Made by a program: the position numbers and the translations under genes. Below the pieces are notes generated by a model, which ran no database searches, was not told the DNA's origin, and saw only the letters and a list, made by a program, of their open reading frames with translations. This document shows, piece by piece, positions 12,035 through 24,700 of a stretch of DNA of 64,000 nt. This DNA comes from Atriophallophorus winterbourni (lineage: Eukaryota; Platyhelminthes; Trematoda; Plagiorchiida; Microphallidae), in contig JACCGJ010000307.1 of assembly GCA_013407085.1 (NCBI GenBank), forward strand, positions 47,757 to 111,756, read 5' to 3'. Positions within the stretch are counted from its first letter, which is position 1; each line of letters begins with the position of its first letter.

Positions 12035-12280
12035 TAAAAGGATGTGCAATCGTGCAGTAAGTCTGTTCTGTGCAACTAACACCTTGCTAAATTGATTGCT
12101 TGCTGGTAGAATGCCGAATGCCGAAACACCCTGGAGTCTCACTACCATTTTAAATTTTTTATTCATATCCGTCTCGATCAGGTCAACCTGACAGTATCTG
12201 AGCCGACATGCAGTCTATGAGTGCGCAGCACGTTGCCAGCATCAGGCTTGGGCTTCCATACACATACACATATACCATTA
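12035..12280 (+). repeat. family A SINE-like retroposon
   Basis: This is one of about fifteen copies here of a ~250-bp repeat. It runs from GGATGTGCAATCGT through GGAGTCTCACTACCATTT and CTGACAGTATCT to a TCAGGCTTG...TTCCATACA end with a CATACA-type tail. No tRNA-like promoter is obvious in it. Confidence 0.82.
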
Positions 12281-12419
12281 ATGAATGCAAAAAATTATTC
12301 CACAATTCAGCTTGCATCAATCATTTGTACAATTCTATTTTCTTTTGCCATAAAACACTTAATGCATGGAATTAAATACCAAGACTCTGGCATCGAAATG
12401 GCCACATTTAGCATAAAGC

Positions 12420-14985
12420 TAGACACAACAATCGTCACTGACGGTAAGCTCTCTTTTGCATTAGCTGCTTATACAGGGCACACGGCGCTTCTGAGGAGGA
12501 GTACCAGGAACTTAGGGAACTTCTTACTAGGTTGCTCAGAAATGCCCCACTAGTCTATGTAATAGGTGACTTCAACGTACCGGGTATTGACGGCGACACT
12601 CAGACGACCTCTGATAGAATTGCCTAGGAATATCTCAATTGGCTGCACTCCAGTGCGCTTCATCAGCACGTAAGTAAGAGAACTAGGTAGAGAGACGGAC
12701 ATTCACCATCTACACTGAAACTTCTTTTTTCGAAAGGTCCTGAAGAAGCCCAAAACCTCTCTTATGACGGACCTTTTGGGAAAAGTGACAATGTCTACAT
12801 AATATTCCAGGCAATTCTGTGTTTTCATAAGACAACAGTGCAATACCCGCGTAATCTAAACCGAGTTGACTGGAATGCCGCATGGCTTTCCGCTTTTACG
12901 ATGTGAATGGTTCTCTGAAACTAATTACATCAAGAGTTAACGGTCAGTTACTAGGCGCAATATTATAAGTCTCCAAGAACTTTACTGTACTTTTCGACCT
13001 AAAGAACAAGCCATCTTGGTGGACTCCTGCGGTGCGACGCAACATTATTAGGCGCGAAGGACACTGGCAAAGATATAAAGCCTTATCAACATATAGAAAT
13101 TGGTCGTGCTGTAAGGCTTCGAGAAACAACATAGTAAAGCTACAACGGAGGCCTAAGCGAAGCTACGAAACTTAATTTGCGAACTCCGCTAAAAAGAACC
13201 CTATGAAGTATTTTATTTATGTTCAGTTTAAGGGTAAGACAAGGGAGCACATGGGTACCCTAATATTAGACAACGACGAGAAAGCCAATTCTGACCCCGA
13301 TAAGGCTGCAGCTTTACTAGATTATTTTCAAAGCGTACATAGCGTGGATGGCGGTGATGCAATTCACTCAGTCCCAACTCTTACTACGGAAAAGAGTGCC
13401 TCTCTAAGCGAAGTAGTTTTTGCACGGATGATGTCGCTCGTGTTCTAAAGACACGATCATGGCCTGATCATGTTTCGCATCCCTTGGTTTACCAAGAATA
13501 TATTATTATTATCATCATTATTATAATTATAATTCTTCTTCTCATCATTATTAGGAATCTCGACGGAAACAAATCCACCGGACTTGACGATATGTATCCT
13601 AAAATTTTAAAGGAAATATCTAACTTACTAGCATATCCGTTCTGTGATTTATACAATAAATCGCTCTGCAAAAGCATCCTACCAGATGCTTGGAAGAAAA
13701 CCATTGTCGTACCCATTCCAAAGGGTGGTTGCGCAAACTTAGTTAAGAATTTCCGACCAGTAAGCTTGACTATTGTTTTATGTGAAATCTTGGAGCGACT
13801 TATCAGGGATCAGTTGTGCAGAAACCTCGTGCACAATTCTTCATTGAGCATGGTTCAACAGAAGGTCGTGTCTTTCGAATGTTCTATGCTTTTTAGATTG
13901 AGTTTTCAAGAGACTGAATGATGGCGGACAGGTAGAGGTCTTTTACTAAGACTTTAATAAGCCCTTCGACCCGGTTAGTCACAGGTTCTTAGGGATGAAG
14001 CTCGCGGCCAAAGGCATATTTTTGAAGCTTCACGACTGGATAACCAGTTTTATTCGTGATAGATCGTTCCAGGTCCATGTAGGCGATACTAACTGTGAAT
14101 TCTCAAAATCTACTAGTGGGGTCCCACGGTTCCGGACTATGCCCAATTATCTTTCTAATCTTCATCGATTATCTGGCATCGCAGTTGTCATGTCTCTGCT
14201 ACATATTTTCTGATGATGTCAAATGCACCGGATCCAGTGATCACGGTGAATTGTTGAGAGATATCGAAAAGTTTATTAAATGGTCGCGCGATTGGGATCT
14301 TCCTCTGAACTAAAGTAATTGTCATCTATTGTCTGCAGCAGTTGACAAAATTACTGTAACTGTGAATAACGGTAGGATCGACTTTAAATCTATTCAGAGG
14401 GTTAAGGATTTAGGTATAGTCGTGACAGCGGACTTCAAACGGTTGCGCAATGAGATTCAGCTGCATAACGAGCTAGAATAGAACCCTTTAGGCTTAAGTC
14501 CGTCTTGACATGTAGAATTTCGTAAGCGTTTATCTACTTATATACGGCAATTGTCAGACCGAATTTAGAATACTGCTTGCAAGCCTAGATTCGCTTTTTT
14601 CAAAAAGTTATATTACAACTAGAGAGATTCCAACGTCTGGCTATCGAAATGATTGAATTTTTTATTTGGGAAACCCTACGAAGAACATCTAATTACTTTA
14701 AGTCTCTTCTCCTTTCGGCGTCGGCGTCTAGGTTGTGACCTATTAAAAACCTTCCAACGGCGAGGGTTGTTAAAAGATGTTCTCTCGACTAGAGGACATA
14801 CATTAAAGCTCGTGAAAAACCACAGCCACCTGAATCTTAGGCAACAAATCATCAGTGAAAGAGCGATTGGCTTCTGGATTAGTCTGACTGAGGAAATGAT
14901 CGCTTACACATCATTAGGTGCATTTAAAAGGGTTTTGGATGCAGTGTGGTATGGGTTTTTCCCTGACTTATTTTCATGAATATAA
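12420..14985 (+). pseudogene. CR1-like LINE, endonuclease to RT C-terminus, broken
   Basis: Collinear remnants of one non-LTR element lie on the + strand. The endonuclease end is at 12430-12650 (IGDFNVPGID). An EN-RT linker is at 13200-13450. RT begins at 13550 with LDGNKSTGLDDMYPKILKE and continues through WKKTIVVPIPKGG. Motif B is a damaged SGVP near 14115, motif C has become FSDD near 14205, and the C-terminal RRRRLGCDLLKTF to SLGAFKRVLD region is at 14653-14979. Several stops and frameshifts make it inactive. It ends about 500 bp before the first recognised CLINT1 exon. Confidence 0.85.
13499..13555 (+). repeat. ATT/ATC-rich microsatellite inside the LINE
   Basis: An imperfect run of ATT, ATC and CTT triplets lies exactly between the linker and the RT domain of the surrounding LINE. 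It keeps the local frame open and would encode a run of isoleucines and leucines. Confidence 0.8.
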
Positions 14986-15489
14986 AGGTCGCCTGTCGAC
15001 AGACTTGGTAAAATGTTTTTGTTCATTAAAATTAATAAGGTCTTCACCACGATTTATAAACAAAAACAAAAATACTGTTATATAATGCCTCGTCCTGAAC
15101 GTCATGTTTAAAATTTATGCACTAACTTTCCATAGCTAATCTTTCATCAGCTTGGTGAAGAGAAACGCTTTCGGTTTTTCTCAGTCGCAGCTACAAATAC
15201 TTGGACCGAAGGACCACCTTGAAAACACCTAACGTATCATCGCATACGACGAGGATACAAGATAACAATGAACTAACTTTGGCAGTGGTGGGCGCTCCTT
15301 TGAAGCTTTTCACCATCAGCCATTTACAGTCCTGTGCCAACTTATACCAATTTTAAGTTTCAGGTCAAATGCATTGACCTCGATATCGCACCTTAATTTG
15401 AACGTGGTTTGCGTTTACGGATGTTCCGCGACCTTGTCAATAAAGGAAAAATTTGGGCTGATAGAGTGTAGGTTTTTATTAGATTTTAG
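14986..15489. other. no gene seen; probable CLINT1 upstream intron
   Basis: This AT-rich stretch lies between the end of the LINE and the first recognised CLINT1 exon. I could not find the short first coding exon of CLINT1, which should encode roughly 15-20 N-terminal residues. Confidence 0.5.
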
Positions 15490-15703
15490 TTCATTTATCA
15501 GAGCGAATGCTGTTCTCAATTATTCGGAAGTAGAAGCGAGAGTCCGAGAAGCCACAAATGATGAAGCATGGGGTCCCCCAAGCAACCTAATGAAACAAAT
15601 TTCAGAGTATACATACATTCACAGCTGCTGCTTGGAAGTTATGACCGTTTTATGGAAGAGAATACATGTCGAGAGTAGTTTCTACTGGCGTCGAGTTTAT
15701 AAA
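15490..15703 (+). CDS. CLINT1: CLINT1 exon: N-terminal half of ENTH domain
   Basis: The acceptor is TTAGATTTTAG and the donor is AAA|GTAAGT. It encodes NYSEVEARVREATNDEAWGP and ends FYWRRVYK, closely matching the start of the ENTH domain. One base precedes the first full codon, so an upstream exon in phase 2 is required. Confidence 0.92.
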
Positions 15704-18700
15704 GTAAGTATACATCACTATTTCAAAATTATTTTCCGTAAAACCTTACAAAATGACAGTCTATCACTGCATGAAAATACTTAATAAGGTTTACGAACCA
15801 GTGCCAAACATTCCACATTATTTGCATTGGCATAGCTTAACAGCAGATTGATCCTGTCTCAAAATGCACATTCGTTTAAAGCTACTAACCTATTTTTCTC
15901 GTATCCGACAATCCACAATTCGATGATGCCGTGATTTGAAGCCAGGGCCTTACAACCATCCTTTTATATCAACTGGAAGCATGCTCGCCATATTTAGGTT
16001 CTATTTCATCTTAAAAAAATTTGACGTTTATTATAATAGAAATAATGGAGAAAAAATTATAAAGGCTTCATTTCGAATTGGTCAAAATAGGCGGAGATCC
16101 AAGTTGGTGCATGTGCACGGGTGTGCAATCATACAGTACTTATGTGCTGTGCGGCTAACCGTGCTAAATTGATTGACAATTGGTAGTAAGCTGCATGCTG
16201 AAACAGGCTGGAGTCTCACTACCATTTCTATTTTCTTTCTCATATCTGTCTAGGCCCGGGCATCCTGACAGTATCTTAGCCCATGTGCAGTCTCTGACTG
16301 TACGGCACTTTTTCTGAATCAGGCTTGTGCTTTCATACATACATCATACATGTGAAAAAAGGAAGGTATGAATTATCAAAAAGACATGCATGCGATATCA
16401 ATTTTGTTCTCGCTATTGTGAACCAATAGCTTCTGTCCGAAAAGTTTACCTAGAGGCAAAATCAATAATTGAAACATTATGTGGAGAAGTTATTCAGCGG
16501 TTCAAGCTATTTATCGTACTATCCACCGGTCCTGCTCATCCCAGGTCTTTTGATAACTTTCTTATTGACATTCCCGAAAAAATTAGGTTTAGATATACAA
16601 AGATTTTCATCATCGGATTTTAAACACACGAGTGTAGTGGCTCTACTCGCATACGTATTTTACCATCCATGTTTCAGTTGAGATAATTTAATGAAAAAAT
16701 AGAGTATGCCCACAAAGTTTTCTAAATCTCAAAGAACATTGCTCAGTTCCTTTCCTCGCATCAAGGATGGACTTTTATTTTATCGATGTTCTATCGCTGG
16801 CTGGATGAATCCGCTCTTTTGCCATAAGCCTGTTAAGTATAACAGATTTCAGAATTTAGAGTAGACATGAAAAAGTTAACAGTGCATTAGCCTAAGTGCG
16901 GTCAATAACATATTGTGACAGTTCACAGTACTCCAGACTAAAGTGCTTGGTGCTGATAAATTTGTTCCACATTTTACTGTCCTGGGATTCGACGCACTTC
17001 GTATTCTTTCGAGCAAGCCTTTTGGCTCACAATAATAAACTGCCGGCTTTTCGAGATAATGAGCTCGCAATCGGCATGCTATCACGCCCATAAAACGTTT
17101 TGCAAATGAAATATATTTCACCATTTTTGTCGTCCAGCACTGTATTTTACTCACGATTTCTTTATTTTTATTATTCTGTCAGCACAATTGTATTCATATA
17201 AATCTCGGTAAATGTGCTAAAATCGAAAAATTCTTGCTGCAGTTTATTTACAGCGCAAATCTACAACTGTAGACCACTAACACTAAACATTTTATTAAAT
17301 TCCATTGGTAATCAGTTGCGTGAACATTATCGCAGTTATTTTTGTTCATGAGTCGAACTGAATTACTGTGGAATGGGTCTTCGAGCTGTACATTTATGGT
17401 CCATCGTTTTCGAAGATTTCATTACAATGAGGTGCAATTAAGAGCTGACTGTTATTTCATTACCCCAAGACTTTATATATGTTTTGTGTACCAGAGCATT
17501 TTACCAGTTTCTCTTTGCTCTAGTGCGACTTGTACACTCGTTACCTTATTATATAGATTACAACTAGCTGTGCATTTTTAAAAAGGATAAGGTCACAAAC
17601 CTCAAATCACTCCAATCTCCTTATTGTACGATAGACTAAGGCCATTACGCTAAGTTTAATATGCTGAATTACATCACGAGTCTGAAACCAGACAGTGCCG
17701 CGTAATCGTTGATAGCACGTAGTCATCATCATCAAAGACAGCATTACACTGGTAGCTTACTTACTTACTTTTACTTTTGTGCGGCTGGCTCCACGGGTGG
17801 ATTAGCCGGCTTCATTGATGTCTCGGATCGCACCAGCCCACGCACGTCGATCGGAGGCGAGATCGTTGCAGATCGTGATCCAGTCTCGTTCCCACCTGCG
17901 AACTCCGTAGACGGTACGCAGACCCATTGAGACATCATCATGAAGTTTCTTGGGGGTAGTGTACAAGTGATGTCCCCAGCACCACTCGGTGTTTGTTCGA
18001 GTACACCTCTCTAGCCTTTGCACAGCCAAGTGCAACCTACAAGGCAGCAGGGAGTTGGCAGATAAACGCGCTGTGCGCCAGTTATCTACCTACGGGACTT
18101 CTCTCCGGATTTTTCCTCGGGGTTTTCTCCCGAAGCCTTTCCCGCAATCGGGTGACCCACAAGGCAGTGGGGGTTTGGGGTCAGGGTTTTCCTTCCCCTA
18201 GATGGATTGCCAGTAGCTGACGAGCTCCATCTACACGGAGCAAACTGGTTTTAAGGCGCCAGTCACCCGCCTTCGCCCTTCTCCTGTCAGTAAGAGCAGT
18301 TCCGCCGGGCTTGTGAAAGCCACTAGTGCAGGCCAGGAGTTGGACTTGGTTGTCAGAGGCTATTTGAGACGCACGCCACGTGGGAGCATTTTATAGATAG
18401 TAGGTGGCTCATTCCTACTACCACCCCCGGCTATGACAACCTTTGGAACCATTACACTGGTAGCGCGTACCGAATGCTTAACTGCCGCGTAGGCTGAGAG
18501 ATTGTCACGCTGCTAATGTCTAGGAGGATTTTCAAGAAAAGTATAGTGACACTTGGGCTGCAATGAGCTCTTGTCTTTAGCTACTTATCGGTGACAATCG
18601 ATTTTACACTGCCTCAACTCCACAAAATAGTGTTCAGCAATACACTACTAAAACACTCATATTTAACAAATATGACGTATTGGCTCCGTGGGTGTCAGGT

Positions 18701-21700
18701 TATGTAATGTATGTAATGTATACGTGTTAAAGTGGTTAAAAATTATAACAAAAACTTTACCGTTACCACCTGTTACTTCGTAATACCATTGCCATTTTCA
18801 GTCTCTTTTACTCTTGGATTATTTGCTCAAAAATGGGTCGGAGCAAGTGGCTTCTAGCGCACGCGAACACATCTACGATTTGCGTACACTTGAGGCGTTC
18901 CAGTATTTCGAGGAGAATGGAAAGGACCAGGGTATCAATGGTAAGCATTTTTACTTTTCTCCATATCACAGGACACAAAGTGCCGATAAAATTTACAATT
19001 ACGAAATTTTCGCTAATATCATCATTACTAATACTATTCATATTATTATTGACATTGCTAATATATTTAATTCTACCACTTCAGCCATTTGATTAAGTGC
19101 TGTAATATTTTCAGTTTTTTCGAATTATCTGTCATAATCAGCACACAAAGTCGTTTTATCTAACACACCACGAGATGCAAATGCGACACCCGTTAAGGTC
19201 ATCGCATCGAAATCCAAATATCATAAGCTTGTGCGGTTCAAGCTTCACTCAATTCAGGTAAATGAAGCATTCAATAAGTGAAGTTAAAGCTGCTGGACCT
19301 ACTGTTTAATTAATCAATTACTTGAAGGACAGGCCGACAACATTGTTCACGATCAATTGTATTCTAAACGTTTTTTTGTTTGAGGGTCGCGCAGCCGTAC
19401 TTATCCTTATAATTACTGTTATCATTGTGATTTTCATCATCATATTCATCATTGTTATCAAAGACAACAATGATACATTATTAACTGTTGATACTTTATT
19501 TATAATCATGAAATTCCCCTTTTAATAGTTAATTAACACTCAGAGTACTACAACGAAACCGCTCGGTCTTAAGCGTTTTGCCACTTAACCTGCTGCTGAT
19601 CACCGCATTCCATTATTTAGATCTTATACTACATTCTTTCATATAATTGAACACTACGTTAGATTGTCATGATCCAGACAAAATGCTACACATGTCTGGA
19701 CTGCGCATGGACATGAGGCAGATATTAGAAATGAAACTGGTAGTGAGACTCTAGCCTGTTTCCACATGCAGCTTAATATCAGTGGTAAATCAGTGTTACC
19801 AGCGCAGCACACAGGTACTGCACAATTTCGCATCATACGTAATAATTCGTTAAAACCTGAGCTCATCCTGTCATAAGTGCATATAATTTCGTACCTAACG
19901 ATTTTTTAAACATGCACAGATCGCTTCACTTTATTGCTTGTATGTCAATCCTGACTTAATAAGTTTCCCGGTAGTCAAAACATGCGCATGGAGTCAAGCA
20001 AAGTACCTTTCCTCTGCATGGGTTGTGATGGTATATAGCTCGTAGAACAGTCTATGACTGTGTGGCACTTTGCTTCGACATGGCTTGTGCTTTCATATAT
20101 CCATACAATATGATAATTTTTGTGGTCCCAAAAACGTTGTTAAATTAGCTGTTTGTTGGAATTATTGCTTCACGTTTCTTCGAACGCTTGCTAATACATC
20201 TCTGGGGTTACCCTTTGAACTAGACTGTTACTTTTTATTGCTATTCATAAACACTTTCCAATTCTGTCAATTCAATCGTTAACAAATCTTCCATTTCCAG
20301 TACGCATTAGGGTCCAAGACATCATCGATTTGCTACAAGACCCTGAAAGGTTAAAGAAAGAGCGGGAAAAAGCCAAAGCTCAACAGCATATTGCAATTAC
20401 CGCGGTTTCTTCCAAGGGTTTTGAGCCCGGCTTCACACAACGTAATAGTTTATCCCCCACAGATCAACGGTAAGTATGCCATGGTTGAAATGTGTGACAT
20501 TCATTAAAGGTTTTTGTGCTACCTACTGCGACAACAACGGCAGATACAGCTGTGACGTTCTCCTTGTATACCTGAGCTTATATACCTTCATTATTAGTCT
20601 GATTTTATTCCATATGCAGCATCCCACCCGGTCTGAACTTCATCTCTATGCCCCGTTCATTTATACTTGTTATCGGTTTATGCTAACTCAATCCAGGGCA
20701 TTCGATTCAGTAATTGATACTACGCTTCTTCCTCCCTCTTTGCGTTTCTAAACATTGCCGCTGTTAAAATAACTCAATGAACTGCATGAATCTGCCATTA
20801 CCAATTGACAGCGTCAATGCTTGATGGGTATGGCTCGAACGGTTGATCGAATAAGAAGAAAACGACTTTATTCGTGTACATGTTTTTCAGCAATTCAATT
20901 AATTTATCCAAAAATCTAAGTAATAGTAAAATGTATAAAATCACACAAGCCTGATCTAAGCAAAGTATCGCACGATAAATACTGTACGTGGGTCGAAATA
21001 CTGTCAGGTTATTCAGGCCTAGACGGACATGCGAATGAAATTAGAAAGTGAAGATAGCAAAATGACGAGGAGATCCCAACATCAGTTATCAAATTGTCAG
21101 GCGCATCTTCAACTCCAAAACAGCCATCGATTGATTAACCATGTATCGTGCCAGGTAAAGAACAAAAGTTTCTGACTTTGTTAGTTCTTGAATAAGGAAT
21201 AAACTATTGGCTACGGGTGGAGGAAAAAGATTTGCAAGCAACATGGGTCTTGTTCGGTAGATGTGCACTATCAGAAGAAATGTTTTTGATCAGTCTGTTG
21301 CATTCACGAAAGTGACGATCAACAAAAGTGTCTCAAGCAAGACCTCGATTGTTGAGTGAAAATAAAGGAAAGCAGAGGACTTATTACGAGGTATATACAT
21401 GTGTTCTCGGTTTACTTCTGATTACACGTTAAAGCGATGAAATTGGCTTTCGATATAACGTCATATAATAGGTGCATGCTATCGGATGGCCCACGTGCAG
21501 TCTCTGACTGTGCGGCACTTTGCCTGGATCAGGCTTGTGCATTCATTCATTTCATTCATCGGATGGCGTATAACTTTCTATCGGGATTATTGATTTCTGT
21601 TTATGAACTCGCGTTATCGATTCCACATGATGTGGTCATTAGATGTACCGTACTTAGAAACAGATCTTGACGGCATTACCTGATGTGAAGAGAAATACTT

Positions 21701-24700
21701 GTTTTTAAATCCTGAAAAAATGTGCAGTACTTATGTTCACTTATTAGCGTGGCAACATGCGTGATGCTTTATGTAGCTATCTACAATCAAATCCGCGTGC
21801 ATTAGTAGAGAGAAACTTATCCGAAACCGTGTTCAATGGCGGTCTTGCACTAAGCATCTTCTTGGAGTGTTTGCATAACCTTGTATGTTGTCAAGCAGAG
21901 TGACGAGAAAAGCTTGTTATGATGCATGACAGTGAAAGCCGCAAGGAAGCTGCCGTGCTGATGTTGCTCTACTCGTTCACGAAACTTGTTTGAATGTATG
22001 TTCCATTCGAGGTGTAGGCACCTCTTCCCAGTTTGTTTGTGCTTACTCTTCTATAGAAGCCGTAGCAATTTAAGTCCCACCCTTCCCCATCTTTTAGGAT
22101 TTTACTTTTTCATGGTTGTGTGGCAGTTAAGCATTCGGTACGTGGTACCGGTGTAATGCTGTCTTTGATGATGATGATGATGATGATGATGCGTTTCCAT
22201 TTACGAAAACTTAACACGGACTCATCACCTTAATTGCATACAATCTCAGTCCTCGTACAGTCTCTGACTGTGCTGCACTTTGCCTGAATCAGACTTGTGC
22301 TTTCGTACATACAATCTAAAAGATATACTTGTATGCTACTGCAACAAACCACGCTGTTCCATCACAGAATCACAAAGTGGTTCCCGGTCAAGCGCTCAAA
22401 GCTCTTATAAACGACCAATATTTTCTGGTGCTCACATTCTACACCTCAATATACATATATATTCTCATTTTACGCATTTCGTCTCCGCACTCGGCATTAG
22501 GTCTAACCTGTTCTCTCACTTCACTCTCTGTTATATCTTACCTTAGGAGAGACTTTGTGATAATAAGACGTTGTATCGAAGCCATTTTTCACGCAAGTTC
22601 AATCTCCTACGAAAAAAATCTTAAAAATTAATACGAAACAACACGTTTCTCTTTGTGATCGACTTATTAACAATTTCCCCACCGATAATTCTCACCCACT
22701 CCACACTCAACTAGTCAAATCTCATTTGTTTTATACAACTCGATCGAAACATTTTATGTTGCATTAAACATGAGCGTTAAGCTGAAATTTCGACGAAAGC
22801 TTTCACATTCTTCTGCTTGGTTGTGCTTGTAAAGACCGAATGGTCGCATATTCACTTGTTGTTGGCCTCTCCTTCGGTCGATGTCGACCATCGATGTACA
22901 TCACAAGCGCATTATGGTTTCACGGTCCGCAGCTTTTTGGAATGACTAAACAGTTCGGCTTGGGAGTGACGATCTCATCAGCAGCGCTCACAGGTCGATC
23001 GGCGTCAGTTGCACCCCCGCGGTGTGATCTGCATTAAGCAATCAAGATCTGTATCTGCTTGGATATGGCGCTTTACACAGTGGCTTCAAATTCTTTTTCA
23101 TCATCTTCACTGAACCAACGGTTATTTGAATATTGAAACTCCTTGTACGTACAAACCCATGTGGGCCACAGCAACATTGATAATTTTCTAAGCGTGCCAC
23201 TCAAATGCACATTCACCATGTGAATTTGCCATTAAACACGCGGTCAGTTATCTCAACCTTGCAGTTCAAATAGGTTTCATACTTTATTCAATTTATACAA
23301 CGTATTTCTTTTTATGACTATTTTAATCCACTCTCTCTCTTCATCTCTCTCCCCCACTTCACTGGATTAATTCTTGCACGGTGTGACAATCACGCTTGCT
23401 TTCTCTCACCCACGCTATGCTTTGTTTTATCTTACCCACGTGTGCACACACCCACTCTTATACTGCACTTGGTGCCCCACTGATGTGTACAACTTAACCT
23501 AATGACCCCAGGGTTTACCACCATAATTGCCCCAAGGATGCTTCCGCTGACCAGCTGCCTGCCAAACCTCGCCTGGGCAGCATCGACGAATGGCATGTTG
23601 GACGCGAACGCGGCGCTGTGGATGATGTCGTGGAACAAGTCAAGGAAGCCTGGGGCACGTTTAAACTGTCCACTAAAGACTTGTTCGGCAACCGTGACTC
23701 GGACGTTTCAACCTAGTAGGTGCCCGTTTTGGACGTATGTTGTGCGTGCATGCTTTCTCTCAGCTTGGCCGATTTTCGGCAATAGCATTTCTTGAAATTG
23801 AAGTCGTGTTTGTTACAACTCCGCAGGAAGAAAGAAAGAGAATGAAAACATCGGTAATTACCGGGTCTACAATGTCGGTGCAGCTGATATCTCAGACCAT
23901 CCCCCGAGTTTATGAAATCACAAGCCTGGCTTCAGGCAAAGTGACTTAAATCTTACACGTAGGTTGAGATGCTAACGAGGACTAGACGTTACTTGAGCGA
24001 TTTTATTCATTCACTTCTGCTGAAGAGTTGAGCGTCTTTACTTTCGTAGCAAGAGATTGCGCAAACAAAGGTTAACCGTACATATCTAAGGAGTACGTTC
24101 TGCTTCTGTTTGGAACGGCAATAAGCATCATTGGAACAAATAACAGTGTTGGACTTTCGGATTCATTGCACACTGCATGAATTTGTTAAAAACACTTTTA
24201 CTTTTTACTTTTGTGCGACTATCTCCTCTTTGAGGATGAGTCGGCTTTGTTTTGAATAGTCTTCGGAATTTGGGTACAAAGCGGCGTCCCCAGAATCACT
24301 TGGCGTTTGTTCGATTCAGCTTCTCTAGCCTTTGCACAACCAAGTGCGACCTGCAAGGCAGAAAGAGGTGGTGTGCACCAACTAACCGTCTACGAGACTG
24401 CTCCAGAATTTTCCTCATGGTTTTTTCCCGAAACCTTTCCCGCGTTCGGGTATCCCACGAGGCAGCGTAGGTTTAAAATAAAGGTTTTCCATCCTCTAGA
24501 TGAAATGCCCTCTCAGGCTAACGAGCTCCATCTGCCCGAGGTAAACCGGTTTTCAGGCGCCAGTCACTCGCCCTCGCCGCTTTTGCTGTTGGTAGAAGCA
24601 GTCCCGCCGGTCTCGGGGAGCGATTCGTGCAGACCAGAAGCTGGACTTGGTTGTCAGAGGCTATTTGAGACGCGCGCCATTTTATAGATAGTGGGAGATT

